Source: RUG563 sp045589355 (lineage in GTDB: Bacteria; Bacillota; Clostridia; Christensenellales; Aristaeellaceae). Taken from it: a stretch of DNA of 64,000 nt. The DNA is taken from contig JAZNOW010000058.1 in the NCBI GenBank assembly GCA_045589355.1, positions 62,001-126,000 on the forward strand, written 5' to 3'. The notes beneath the pieces are model-generated. The model did no database searches and was not told where the DNA came from. It saw only the letters and a list, made by a program, of their open reading frames with translations. The first letter of the stretch is position 1. Each line of letters opens with the position of its first letter. The translations under genes and the position numbers were made by a program. Positions 21,764 through 29,499 of the stretch are shown here, one piece after another.

Positions 21764-22326
21764 TCCTGATAGACGGTCAGGCCGGAAACGATGGCTTCCA
21801 TCTGCTGGGTCACTTCGGCCAGGTTCTGGGCGTTATCCAGCTGTTCCGCCAGTTGCCTGATCTGCTGCACCTTGTCCTTTTCGGCGGTGACGGCCACGCC
21901 GGAGATGCTTTTTTCAATGGTCTGTACCCGGCCCAGCACCATCTTTTCCAGCCGCTCGTCCACCTGACCCTGGTACTGGCTGTTCAGCTCCAGGCCCACC
22001 AGCGCCGTGTCCTCATGGGCGATCACATAGGCGTCATCCACCTCGGAAAGCTGTTCCACGGCGTCTTCCATTTCTTCGGAAGCCCGCTGCACATCCTGCA
22101 GGCTGTTCAGGCCCATCATGGCATCCAGCCCCTGTTCCATATCGGAAAGGATGGGCACCTGGGTGGTGAGCATGGGGCTGCTCATGGGGGTATCGGGGGA
22201 TGTGCTGGGGGACAGGGCATTGGTGCCGGGGGTGGGGGATGCCAGCGTGTCGGCGTTGGTGGCACAGCCGGTGAGCATGATGGCTGCCGTCAGCAGCAGG
22301 AAACCAAAGTATCCGATTTTTTTCAT
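21760..22326 (-). CDS. YhcN/YlaJ-type sporulation lipoprotein
   Basis: This 188-residue lipoprotein has the signal and lipobox MKKIGYFGFLLLTAAIMLTGC, then a Ser/Thr/Pro-rich linker. The globular part (about 85-185) has the VDDAYVIAHEDTALVGLEL strand, VDERLEKMVLGRVQTIEKSI helix and GVAVTAEKDKVQQIRQLAEQL, matching the YhcN/YlaJ family of spore-associated lipoproteins, which contribute to inner-spore-membrane or germination functions in Bacillus. AGGAGG lies 10 nt before ATG but is buried in a hairpin (see 22333-22369). It is coupled to the downstream membrane protein by an ATGA overlap. Confidence 0.8.
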   Translation of the reverse strand: MKKIGYFGFLLLTAAIMLTGCATNADTLASPTPGTNALSPSTSPDTPMSSPMLTTQVPILSDMEQGLDAMMGLNSLQDVQRASEEMEDAVEQLSEVDDAYVIAHEDTALVGLELNSQYQGQVDERLEKMVLGRVQTIEKSISGVAVTAEKDKVQQIRQLAEQLDNAQNLAEVTQQMEAIVSGLTVYQE

Positions 22327-22332
22327 AGCAAA

Positions 22333-22369
22333 ATCGCCTCCTCGCAGCTATTGTGCGCAGGGAGGCGAT
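22333..22369 (-). promoter_or_regulatory. Hairpin covering the lipoprotein ribosome site
   Basis: On the minus strand ATCGCCTCC (22369-22361) pairs with GGAGGCGAT (22341-22333), with extra inner GCGCA/TGCG pairing. The 3' arm is the ribosome site itself and four T's follow. It could gate translation or act as a weak terminator of the upstream gene. Confidence 0.5.
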
Positions 22370-22417
22370 CATTTATCAAAGGGAAACGCTGGGGAGAAAA
22401 ACATTTTTCACAAATTT

Positions 22418-22921
22418 TTATGCGTCCAGGTATTCCATGCCGCCCGGCAGCAGGGGCCTTGCATTTTCATAAAGAAAGGCTTTGCTTTCCTGACGGCGGC
22501 GCAGGGCGCGCAGCCTTTCCAGGCGATCCTTCACCCGGAGGGAAAGCAGGGCTTTGTTCTGGTAATTCTTGATCAGCACCCGGGTGCCCACGGCGGCGGG
22601 AACAGCCGCAACCGGCCCGGCAAGGGAGGCGGCCACGGCGCCGATGCCCATGGCGGCACCTGTTTTGATCATGCGCTGCAGCCCGTCGCTGAAACCGGCC
22701 TTGGCCGTCTTTTTGCCCATGATCACCTGCATCTCTTCCGTCACGGCGATCACGGCGAAAGGCGCGGCGGTGGTGATGGTTTCCAGCACGCCGGCGTCAT
22801 CGATCAGCCCCAGATCCACGGCAATATGATCGGCATAGGAAAGGCCGGCCGTCACGCTGTCGATGAGGGTGTCTTTTTTTCTGCTTTTGTATTTTTCCAC
22901 CAAAGCGGCGAAATCAGCCAT
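22418..22921 (-). CDS. Conserved-looking hypothetical protein with glycine/alanine-rich central helix
   Basis: A 167-residue protein beginning MADFAALVEKYKSRKKDTLID. It has a central hydrophobic stretch (GAAMGIGAVAASLAGPVAAVPAAVGTRVLI, read in two parts, about 96-125) that could insert in a membrane or form a glycine-zipper-like hairpin. The following part is strongly basic (KDRLERLRALRRRQESK). No enzyme motif is seen and I do not recognise a family. AAGGAAGTGA gives a good ribosome site. It has its own promoter and is separated from the prs pair by a terminator. Confidence 0.7.
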   Translation of the reverse strand: MADFAALVEKYKSRKKDTLIDSVTAGLSYADHIAVDLGLIDDAGVLETITTAAPFAVIAVTEEMQVIMGKKTAKAGFSDGLQRMIKTGAAMGIGAVAASLAGPVAAVPAAVGTRVLIKNYQNKALLSLRVKDRLERLRALRRRQESKAFLYENARPLLPGGMEYLDA

Positions 22922-22973
22922 GCAATCACTTCCTTTTTTATTAGCTGGCAGCTTGTCCTGTTCTGCCCTGATT

Positions 22974-23003
22974 ATTTTACTATATTTTTGCCGATGCTGT
23001 CAA
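22974..23003 (-). promoter_or_regulatory. Promoter for the 22921 gene
   Basis: On the minus strand TTGACA (23003-22998) is followed after 18 nt by TAAAAT (22979-22974), about 53 nt before the start codon. Confidence 0.55.
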
Positions 23004-23007
23004 ATGA

Positions 23008-23040
23008 GCACAAAAAAACGCCCGGCATAAACCGGACGTT
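23008..23040 (-). terminator. Terminator of the prs transcript
   Basis: On the minus strand AACGTCCGG (23040-23032) pairs with CCGGGCGTT (23026-23018), one G-T pair, followed by a run of seven T's. Confidence 0.85.
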
Positions 23041-23053
23041 TGATGGGGATGGA

Positions 23054-23515
23054 TCAAAGGAAAGCCTTGATCAGCGTGACGGCGATCCAGCCGGCCACCA
23101 CAATGCCCACCAGCCATGTGGCCTGGCGCAGCATGCCGGTGAAGCCGTTCACCTTGCTGATTTTTTTATCCGCCACTGCTTTTTCTGCCTTTTCCAGGCG
23201 TTTTTGCAGCGCCTTCATTTCCTTGCGCATTTCGTTCAGGGCGCAATCGGCGTCATGCAGGCGGGAAAGCATGGTTTCTTCCAGGATGGTTTGCTGGGCA
23301 GAAAGCTTTTCCGTTTGCTGGGAAAGGCGCTCCTGGTCTTCGCTCAGGCCCTCGGCCACCAGCGTCATCTCGGCGGAAAATTCCTCCACCGCCTGGCCCA
23401 GGTCCTTCCCTTTGAGAGGCTGGAAGATGTTGGTAACAAAATCCTTGGCGGAATGGATCAGGTCTTTTTTCTCTTCCTGGGGTGCAGGAAGGTTGTTGTT
23501 TTCCGTTATACTCAT
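23054..23515 (-). CDS. Coiled-coil protein with C-terminal membrane anchor
   Basis: A 153-residue protein. A polar N-terminus is followed by a long coiled coil (about 45-120; heptad-like EDQERLSQQTEKLSAQQTIL, EMRKEMKALQKRLEKAEKAV) and a single C-terminal membrane helix (TWLVGIVVAGWIAVTLIKAFL). This is a tail-anchored layout with the coiled coil in the cytoplasm. I do not recognise the family. It starts only 3 nt after the prs stop, so it is cotranscribed with prs and shares its terminator. A link to nucleotide synthesis cannot be deduced from the sequence. Confidence 0.7.
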   Translation of the reverse strand: MSITENNNLPAPQEEKKDLIHSAKDFVTNIFQPLKGKDLGQAVEEFSAEMTLVAEGLSEDQERLSQQTEKLSAQQTILEETMLSRLHDADCALNEMRKEMKALQKRLEKAEKAVADKKISKVNGFTGMLRQATWLVGIVVAGWIAVTLIKAFL

Positions 23516-23518
23516 AGC

Positions 23519-24730
23519 TTACACCAGACGGATGCCGTCCTTCATCTGCTGATCGTGGTACTTTTTCAGGTAGGCCTTGATCTTGTCATAGGGGCTCAGC
23601 AGATCGTGAAGGGAACGGTCGTGGTTCAGGGTGGCGATGATGTAGGCGATGTATTTGCTCAGGTCCGCTTCCACAAACCAGGGGGCAGACTGCACTTCGG
23701 GGCGGCGGTAGGTAAGGTTGGTGGCGATCACGCGGGAGAGATAGCCTTCTTCGTAGGCCTTGTTGAAAGCATCAATGCCGCTGGTGAAGAAAGCAAAGGT
23801 GGCGGCGGCGAAAATGCGGTTGGCCTTGCGCTTTTTCAGTTCCCTGCACAGATCCAGAATGCTGTCGCCGGACGCGATCATATCGTCCACCACCAGCACG
23901 TCCTTGCCTTCCACGCTGTCGCCCAGGTATTCGTGGGCGATGATGGGGTTGCGGCCGTTGACGATGGTGGTGTAATCCCGGCGCTTATAGAACATGCCCA
24001 GGTCCACGCCCATAACGGAAGCGTAGTAGATGTTGCGGTTCAGGGCGCCTTCGTCGGGGGAGATGACCATCATGTTTTCCTTGCGGATATCCAGGGCCTT
24101 TTCCGCCTTGCACAGGGCCTTCACCATCTGGTAGGTGGGCATCACGTTTTCAAAGCCGATGAGGGGGATGGCGTTCTGCACCCGGGGGTCATGGGCGTCG
24201 AAGGTGATGATGTTGTCCACGCCCATGTTTTCCAGTTCCTGCAGGCCCATGGCGCAGTCCAGGCTTTCGCGGGAGGTGCGGCGGTGCTGACGGCTTTCGT
24301 ACAGCATGGGCATGATCACGTTCACGCGCTTGGCTTTGCCGCCGATGGCAGCAATGATGCGCTTGAGGTCCTGGAAGTGATCGTCAGGGGACATGGGCAC
24401 TTCCTGGCCGTACATTTTGTAGGTTTTATTGTATGCACACACATCGATCAGGATATATACGTCGTAGCCGCGCACACTTTCCTTCAGCGTGCCCTTGCTT
24501 TCGCCGGTGCCAAAACGGGGGCAGTAGGCCTTGATGAGGAAGGAATCACGGTTTGCGCCGGGTACGGTAAAGAATTCTTCGTCCTGCACTTCCTGCAGCT
24601 TGTTCCACTTTTGCAGCCAGGCGTTGATTTTTTCACCCAGTTCTTCACAGCCGGGCATGGCAACCAGCCCCAGCGGCCCTACGGGAATAGAATTCAGATC
24701 TTTGCCCCACTCAGTTAAGAAACGATTCAA
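23519..24730 (-). CDS. prs: Ribose-phosphate pyrophosphokinase (long clostridial form)
   Basis: PRPP synthetase converts ribose 5-phosphate and ATP to PRPP for purine, pyrimidine, His and Trp synthesis. At about 403 residues it is longer than the typical 315, through an N-terminal extension, as in a subgroup of Clostridia. The PRPP loop VLVVDDMIASGDSILD is clear near residue 300. RQHRRTSRESLD aligns with the flexible-loop/ATP region. ITFDAHDPRVQNAIP carries the family Asp/His residues. I chose TTG 24730: it sits 9 nt after AAGGAG; an ATG at 24757 lacks a ribosome site. A weak -10 (TATAAT, 24780-24775) lies upstream. Confidence 0.88.
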   Translation of the reverse strand: MNRFLTEWGKDLNSIPVGPLGLVAMPGCEELGEKINAWLQKWNKLQEVQDEEFFTVPGANRDSFLIKAYCPRFGTGESKGTLKESVRGYDVYILIDVCAYNKTYKMYGQEVPMSPDDHFQDLKRIIAAIGGKAKRVNVIMPMLYESRQHRRTSRESLDCAMGLQELENMGVDNIITFDAHDPRVQNAIPLIGFENVMPTYQMVKALCKAEKALDIRKENMMVISPDEGALNRNIYYASVMGVDLGMFYKRRDYTTIVNGRNPIIAHEYLGDSVEGKDVLVVDDMIASGDSILDLCRELKKRKANRIFAAATFAFFTSGIDAFNKAYEEGYLSRVIATNLTYRRPEVQSAPWFVEADLSKYIAYIIATLNHDRSLHDLLSPYDKIKAYLKKYHDQQMKDGIRLV

Positions 24731-24862
24731 CCTTAACCACTCCTTTTCGATGTGCAATGCTATGGTTCGACAATATTATACATGATAACCGTGGTTTTGA
24801 GAAGAGCGTTTGCTGCCCAAAAACGGTTTTTTCATGACCAATTACAAGCGCTTTCCGTTTTG

Positions 24863-25579
24863 TCAGATCACCATGCCGCCGTTGACGGACAGGGTCTGGC
24901 CGGTGATGAAGGACGCTTCATCGGAAAGCAGAAAGGAAACGGCGCCGGCCACATCCGCGGCGGTGCCCAGCCGGCCAAGGGGCGTTTCCTCCATCAGGGC
25001 CTGCTTATCCTCCTGGGAATAGGCGCGCATCATATCGGTGTCGATCACCCCCGGGGCCACGCAGTTCACCCGGATGCCGGAAGGGCCGGCTTCCTTGGCC
25101 AGGGCTTTCATCAGGCCGATCTGGGCTGCCTTGCAGGCGGAATAAGCCGCTTCCATGGAGGCACCCACCTGGCCCCACATGGAGGAAATGAACACGATGC
25201 TGCCCCTTTGGTTGGAGATCATGCCCGGCAGCAGCGCCCGGGTGTGGAAAAATGCGCTGCGGACGTGGAGGGCAAAAAGATCGTCCCATTCCGGGGTGGT
25301 CATATCCTGCAAAAGGCCTGTCCAGGCAGTGCCGGCGTTGTGCACGTAGGCATCCACGTGGCGGAAAGCCTTTTGCACCTGACGGACGGCGGCGTTTACC
25401 TGGGCTTCCTCCCGGGCGTCGCACCGGATGGCCAGGGCGCCTGTCCGGGCGGCCAGGGCCAGGGCGCTTTCTTCACTGGCAAAATAGGTGAAGGCCACCC
25501 GCCAGCCCTTTTCCGAAAGCAGGCGCACAATCTGTGCTCCGATGCCCCGGGAGCCGCCGCAAATGAAAGCTGTTTTCAT
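24863..25579 (-). CDS. Short-chain dehydrogenase/reductase (FabG-like)
   Basis: A 238-residue classical SDR. The NAD(P)-binding motif is GGSRGIGAQIV at residues about 7-17 and NAGTAWTG is the NNAG-type motif. The catalytic tetrad region has Ser in FISSMWG and Y-x-x-x-K in AAYSACKAAQ. The C-terminus (SFLLSDEASFITGQTLSVNGGMV) is typical of 3-oxoacyl-ACP reductase-like proteins. Substrate is unknown; it is not in a fatty-acid cluster, so I do not call it FabG. ATG 25579 follows GGAG. It lies downstream of a MIF-like tautomerase gene, separated by a terminator-like hairpin and a TTGTATACAA palindrome. Confidence 0.85.
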   Translation of the reverse strand: MKTAFICGGSRGIGAQIVRLLSEKGWRVAFTYFASEESALALAARTGALAIRCDAREEAQVNAAVRQVQKAFRHVDAYVHNAGTAWTGLLQDMTTPEWDDLFALHVRSAFFHTRALLPGMISNQRGSIVFISSMWGQVGASMEAAYSACKAAQIGLMKALAKEAGPSGIRVNCVAPGVIDTDMMRAYSQEDKQALMEETPLGRLGTAADVAGAVSFLLSDEASFITGQTLSVNGGMVI

Positions 25580-25593
25580 GGTGAACTCCTTCT

Positions 25594-25603
25594 TTGTATA
25601 CAA
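25594..25603. promoter_or_regulatory. TTGTATACAA palindrome (GntR-type operator core)
   Basis: A perfect 10-bp palindrome lies 15 nt upstream of the SDR start and shares its core (TGTATACA) with the site at the citrate synthase promoter (29655-29662). It overlaps the terminator-like hairpin. Confidence 0.35.
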
Positions 25604-25625
25604 AAAGGGCTTGGAATAAGCCCTT
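25601..25625 (-). terminator. Terminator between tautomerase and SDR genes
   Basis: On the minus strand AAGGGCTT (25625-25618) pairs with AAGCCCTT (25612-25605), followed by a T-run. It may limit readthrough into the SDR gene. Confidence 0.7.
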
Positions 25626-25968
25626 AAAAGTTGGAGCCGTTCCAGCCCCAATGATCCGTTTCTTCATATTTTACGTAGATGTTTTCCGGCAGGATGTGCA
25701 TTTCCTTTTCCAGCAGGGTGCAGATGCGGCCGGTGAGGGCATCGTAGGCGGAAGCGGTGCTGCCGCCGTACACCTGTACCTGAACAAAGGCCAGGGCCTG
25801 CTCATCCTTCCCTTTGAACCACAGCCGGCAGTTCTCTTCAAACTGCAGCATCAGCCAGTTTTCCGTTTTGCCGGGCAAAAGGGAAATGGCTTCGCCATAG
25901 GCCTTGGCCAGCGTCTGCTCGGTTTCCTTGGAGATGGGGCGGTTCACCCGGGTGTGAATGAAAGGCAC
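25624..25968 (-). CDS. MIF-like tautomerase superfamily protein
   Basis: Starting at GTG 25968 (8 nt after GGAGG) the protein is 114 residues, the length of macrophage migration inhibitory factor. It begins MPFIHTRVNRPIS with Pro2, the catalytic base of the tautomerase superfamily. It ends in GWNGSNF, closely matching the GWN-S-F end of MIF. In between, ENWLMLQFEENCRLWFKG and ILPENIYVKYEETDHWGWNG fit the MIF fold. The vertebrate CxxC motif is absent. A small-molecule tautomerase or keto-enol isomerase role is inferred; the natural substrate is unknown. It has its own promoter at 26004-26032. Confidence 0.85.
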   Translation of the reverse strand: MPFIHTRVNRPISKETEQTLAKAYGEAISLLPGKTENWLMLQFEENCRLWFKGKDEQALAFVQVQVYGGSTASAYDALTGRICTLLEKEMHILPENIYVKYEETDHWGWNGSNF

Positions 25969-26003
25969 GGCACATTCCTCCCTGCAAAACAGAAATCGCA
26001 ATC

Positions 26004-26032
26004 AGTATAGCACACATTTTCCAAAAAGGCAA
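26004..26032 (-). promoter_or_regulatory. Promoter of the MIF-like gene
   Basis: On the minus strand TTGCCT (26032-26027), 17-nt spacer, TATACT (26009-26004), about 35 nt before the GTG start. Confidence 0.65.
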
Positions 26033-26107
26033 AAAAATAAGACAAAATTGTTGTCCTTTTGCCGGAAACATGCCCTTTTTCTGCCATGATTTGGGGCTAT
26101 ACTGCAA

Positions 26108-26135
26108 TTGTTCCAAAGGAAATCAGCGGTATAAT
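26108..26135 (+). promoter_or_regulatory. Orphan promoter
   Basis: TTGTTC (26108-26113), 16-nt spacer, consensus TATAAT (26130-26135). No gene begins before the terminator at 26212-26241. Confidence 0.6.
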
Positions 26136-26141
26136 GGCAAA

Positions 26142-26241
26142 TGAGCTACCCCCTCTGCCTTTTGCCGGCCGTTTGATGGTTATTGCTGCATGTATTGTCC
26201 CTGCGTGCGGCACGGAAGGCGTTTTGCCTTCCGTTTTTTTG
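26142..26241 (+). ncRNA. Candidate ~100-nt small RNA or attenuated leader
   Basis: Between the orphan promoter and a strong intrinsic terminator lies about 100 nt without a credible reading frame. The terminator stem is ACGGAAGGC / GCCTTCCGT (26212-26220 with 26226-26234) and runs into a T-run. An internal TGCCG/CGGCA stem (26163-26167 with about 26208-26212) is possible. It could be a free small RNA. It could also be an upstream leader of the ABC genes, which have a second promoter after the terminator. It does not match any RNA family I know. Confidence 0.45.
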
Positions 26242-26302
26242 TTATTTGGAACGTGTAAATGTTGCTTTCAGGCAAAAAGTGGATGGGTTTATGGCGTTTC
26301 TG

Positions 26303-26331
26303 TTGTAAGTACAACTTGTCCGTGCTATACT
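26303..26331 (+). promoter_or_regulatory. Promoter of the ABC ATPase/permease pair
   Basis: TTGTAA (26303-26308), 17 nt, TATACT (26326-26331). The inverted repeat TTGTAAGTACAA (26303-26314) overlaps the -35 and could be an operator; the ABC genes of the YtrA type are often so controlled. Confidence 0.65.
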
Positions 26332-26360
26332 GCCCATGTAATCAAAAGGAGGTACGAACC

Positions 26361-27101
26361 GTGATCAGACTGACCAATGTAAGCAAATCCTATCACAAAG
26401 ATGCGCCCAAAGCGCTGGACAATATGAACCTGCAGGTGAACGGCGGGGAACTGTACGGCTTTATCGGCCCCAACGGCGCCGGTAAATCCACCGCCATCAA
26501 ATTGATGTGCGGCATTCTGCGCCCCGAGGAAGGCAGGGTGGAGATCGCCGGCCATGACGTGGCCACCGATCGTCTTTCGGCCCAGCAAAAGATCGGCTAT
26601 GTGCCCGACAACAACGACCTTTACGATCGGCTCACCGGCATGGAATATCTGAACTTCATGGGGGATATTTACGGTGTGTCTGCGGCGGACCGCAAGGCCC
26701 ACATCGAAAAGTACCTGAACATCTTTTCCCTGGAAGATGCCGCTGCCAGCCAGATCCGCACCTATTCCAAGGGCATGAAGCAGAAGATCATGGTGATCGG
26801 CGCTCTGATCCATAATCCCCCTGTGTGGATTCTGGACGAACCCCTGGGCGGGCTGGACCCCCGTGCGGCGCACCTTTTGAAGGAAGAAATGCGGGCCCAT
26901 TGCCAGAAGGGCAACACCGTCTTTTTCTCCACCCATGTGCTGGAAGTGGCGGAAAAACTGTGCACCCGCATCGGCATCATCCAGAAGGGTACCCTCCGGG
27001 CGGAAGGCACGCTGGAGGAACTGCGCTCCGGCGAAAAGGGCGCCAGCCTGGAAGAATTGTTCCTGGAACTGACGGACGACGGAGGCGAAGAGAATGCGTA
27101 A
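26361..27101 (+). CDS. ABC transporter ATP-binding protein
   Basis: A 246-residue ABC ATPase: Walker A GPNGAGKST (about residue 36), signature TYSKGMKQK (a K-for-Q/G variant of LSGGQ, common in ABC-2 export ATPases), Walker B VWILDEPLGGLDP, and H-loop STHVLE. The C-terminal part (IGIIQKGTLRAEG, then LEELFLELTDD) is typical of ABC-2-type drug, bacteriocin or antibiotic exporters. GTG 26361 follows AAGGAGG by 8 nt. It overlaps the permease gene by 8 nt, so the two form one transporter. Substrate is not evident. Confidence 0.93.
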   Translation: MIRLTNVSKSYHKDAPKALDNMNLQVNGGELYGFIGPNGAGKSTAIKLMCGILRPEEGRVEIAGHDVATDRLSAQQKIGYVPDNNDLYDRLTGMEYLNFMGDIYGVSAADRKAHIEKYLNIFSLEDAAASQIRTYSKGMKQKIMVIGALIHNPPVWILDEPLGGLDPRAAHLLKEEMRAHCQKGNTVFFSTHVLEVAEKLCTRIGIIQKGTLRAEGTLEELRSGEKGASLEELFLELTDDGGEENA

Positions 27102-28761
27102 ATTCTTTGCGCTTTTGCGTATTCAGCTGCTGGCCCGCTATGCGGACCTGAAGCCCTCCAACCTGAAAAAAATCACCGATCCCAAGGAAAAGAAAAAGGC
27201 AAGAAGCACCATCCTGGCCTATATCCTGGTAACCGTCATGTTTGCCGGCATGATCATTCCTTACGAACTGTTCATGATGAACCTGCTCAGCCAGCTGGGC
27301 ATGGAAGAAATGCTGCCGGCCGTAGCGGTGACCCTCAGCATGGTGTGCACCCTGATCATGAGCTTTTTCTTCATCATGACCAGCCTGTACTTTGGAAAGG
27401 ATGCGGCTTATCTGGCAGCCATGCCCATCAAGAGCCGCACCGTTCTTTCCGCCAAGCTGACCCAGGTGTGGATCAGTGAAACGCTGATCAGCACCCTCTT
27501 CATTCTGCCCGCTTCCATTATCTATGGCGTCCGGGTGGGGGTGGATGCTATGTTCTACCTGCGCATGGTGCTGGTGTGGCTGACGGTATCCATTCTGCCC
27601 ATCTGCATTGTTTCTTTCCTTTCCACCCTGCTCATCCGTTTGTCTTCCCTGTGGAAGCATCGGGAAACCATGATGACGGTAAGCGGCATCCTGCTGATGG
27701 TGGCCTACTTCGTATTTGTATTCTCCATCAGTTCCGCTCCCACGGATATGATGGAAGACCCGGAAATGATGATGCAGATGCTCAGCGATAACAAGGGCGT
27801 TCTGCAGCAGGCGACCCGGCTGTTCCCGCCCGCTGTATGGCTGACGGAAGGCTTGCTGGGCAACTGGGGCCAGCTGGCGCTGGGCCTTGCGGTGAACGCG
27901 GCAGCGGCTGTCTTTACGGTGCTTGCTCTGTCTAAGCCTTATCGGAAACTGTCTCTTCTGCAGACCCAGGTGCCGGAAAACAAAAAGGTGCTCAAGGGCG
28001 ATAAGCATTTCCTTTCTTCCACCCCCTTCATGGCCTGCTTCAAGCGGGAATGGCGGCAGATCTGCCGGGTATCCACCTACGCCCTGAACACGTTCCCCAC
28101 AGCCTTCATGCCGGTGCTTTTTGTGGGCATGATCGGCTATATGCTCATGAGCGAAGGCGGCGCCGGGGAACTGAAAACGGTGCTGGCCACTGCCGGAATG
28201 CCCGGCGGCATTGTGGCGGCGGTATTGGCCGGTCTGATGTGCTTCATGGCCGGGATCAATCCTGCCATTGCCACGGCTGTTTCCCGGGAAGGCCGCAACG
28301 GCCATGGCATGCTTACCTCCCTGCCGGTCAACCCCCGGGTGTATGCCGGGGCCAAGATGGCCGTGGGTATGCTGCTCAACGTTGGTGGTGTGATCGTTGC
28401 CTGTGTTGTGGCTGCTGTGCTGATGCCTGGTTTCTTGCCGGATATTGCAGTGGCGCTGGTGATCAGCATTCTCTACTGCTTCATTACCAATGCCCTGTCC
28501 CTGCAGTTTGATATCCGCAGCCCCAAGCTGGACTGGATGACCGAAACGGAAGCCATCAAGCAGGGCACCGGTACCCTCAAGGGCATGCTGGTGGGTCTGG
28601 GCATTCTGCTGGCCGTGGCCGCTGCAAGCGTTGGCCTGTTCCTGCTCAATGCCGGGCTTATGGTCTATGGGCTGGTGATGGTGGCTGTGCTGGCTCTGAT
28701 CGGCTGGCTGTGCTGGACAATGCTCATGCGGACAGCTGAAAAGCACTATTTTGTGGGATAA
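27094..28761 (+). CDS. ABC-2-type transporter permease
   Basis: A 555-residue integral membrane protein with about 12 hydrophobic helices (for example ILAYILVTVMFAGMIIPYEL, LIMSFFFIMTSLYF, GILLMVAYFVFVFSI, GLGILLAVAAASVGLFLL). Large clostridial permeases of this type pair with the preceding ATPase. The mid-part (FLSSTPFMACFKREWRQICRV) resembles the second half-transporter repeat seen in permeases of around 550 residues, suggesting an internally duplicated 6+6 topology. Export of a lantibiotic, lipid or drug is possible, but the substrate is unknown. The gene starts inside the end of the ATPase gene, with its ribosome site GGAGG (27081-27085) inside it. Confidence 0.88.
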   Translation: MRKFFALLRIQLLARYADLKPSNLKKITDPKEKKKARSTILAYILVTVMFAGMIIPYELFMMNLLSQLGMEEMLPAVAVTLSMVCTLIMSFFFIMTSLYFGKDAAYLAAMPIKSRTVLSAKLTQVWISETLISTLFILPASIIYGVRVGVDAMFYLRMVLVWLTVSILPICIVSFLSTLLIRLSSLWKHRETMMTVSGILLMVAYFVFVFSISSAPTDMMEDPEMMMQMLSDNKGVLQQATRLFPPAVWLTEGLLGNWGQLALGLAVNAAAAVFTVLALSKPYRKLSLLQTQVPENKKVLKGDKHFLSSTPFMACFKREWRQICRVSTYALNTFPTAFMPVLFVGMIGYMLMSEGGAGELKTVLATAGMPGGIVAAVLAGLMCFMAGINPAIATAVSREGRNGHGMLTSLPVNPRVYAGAKMAVGMLLNVGGVIVACVVAAVLMPGFLPDIAVALVISILYCFITNALSLQFDIRSPKLDWMTETEAIKQGTGTLKGMLVGLGILLAVAAASVGLFLLNAGLMVYGLVMVAVLALIGWLCWTMLMRTAEKHYFVG

Positions 28762-29025
28762 CGGGGCAGGGGCCTATGCGGCCTCGTACCCCCGTGCCAG
28801 GGGCATTGCCCCTGGACCCATTTTGCGATGCAAAAGTCTGCTTTTCCAAACGCCTTTCGCGTGTTAAGTGAGGAATGGCGGAGCAGGGGGCTCCTCGCCC
28901 CCGTACCCCCACGGCAGGGCCAGCGGCCCTGCACCCGTTCTGCGATAGAGACGTATTATCTACAAACGTTTTTCCGCATGTAACTTGGGGAACCGGAACG
29001 AGAGCCCACGGGCGCTATGAATGTA

Positions 29026-29067
29026 GAAAAAAGCCGGTCAGGAAAGTACACTTTCCTGCCGGTTTTT
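29026..29067 (+). terminator. Terminator-like hairpin inside repeat block B
   Basis: AAAAAAGCCGG...GGAAAGT / ACTTTCC...CCGGTTTTTT. It has the same architecture and flanks as the hairpin at 6731-6776 with compensating changes in the inner stem. It may also terminate the ABC permease transcript. Confidence 0.7.
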
Positions 29068-29149
29068 TCTCATTTTTCCCGGATGCACAGCATCCGGTGG
29101 TTGGTGTTCCACCGCCCAGCCCGTGGCCCGCAGTGCGGGTATCCAACTC

Positions 29150-29330
29150 GCAAAAATTCAATCTTTCTCTGCAAAGGGGTTTCTGCATGTGGCAGTGCCG
29201 TACCCAAATCGCAAAGAAACATTCCTCATCAGCGAAGGGGTTTCTGCGTGTAGCATTACCGCAGCAAATTCAAAAAACACAATCGTCCACGGCAAAAGAA
29301 TGTCTGCGTGTTGCATTGTGTCACCGGGAC
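29150..29330 (+). repeat. Three degenerate 60-bp direct repeats
   Basis: The phrase TTTCTGCATGTGGCA / TTTCTGCGTGTAGCA / TGTCTGCGTGTTGCA recurs at about 29180, 29241 and 29301 (period 60-61 bp). Each copy is preceded by AAATTC- or AAATCG-like and GCAAAGGGG-like segments. A single related copy lies in block A near 6885. Confidence 0.7.
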
Positions 29331-29499
29331 ATTGTTGGTGTGAAGTGGAATGCTCATTCCGGCATCGGGTGCAGGGTCAATGACCCTGCTGGGGTGCGGG
29401 GTGAAATCCCGCAGGGTTTTCCAAGCATCACCGGGAAACTGTATGAAAGATACAGATCGATATATCCAGAACTGGGTCCAGGGACAATGTCCCTGGTGA

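Noticed and set aside
29150..29330. CRISPR array
   Set aside because: The 60-bp units are degenerate throughout with no alternation of constant repeat and unique spacer, and no cas genes are near.
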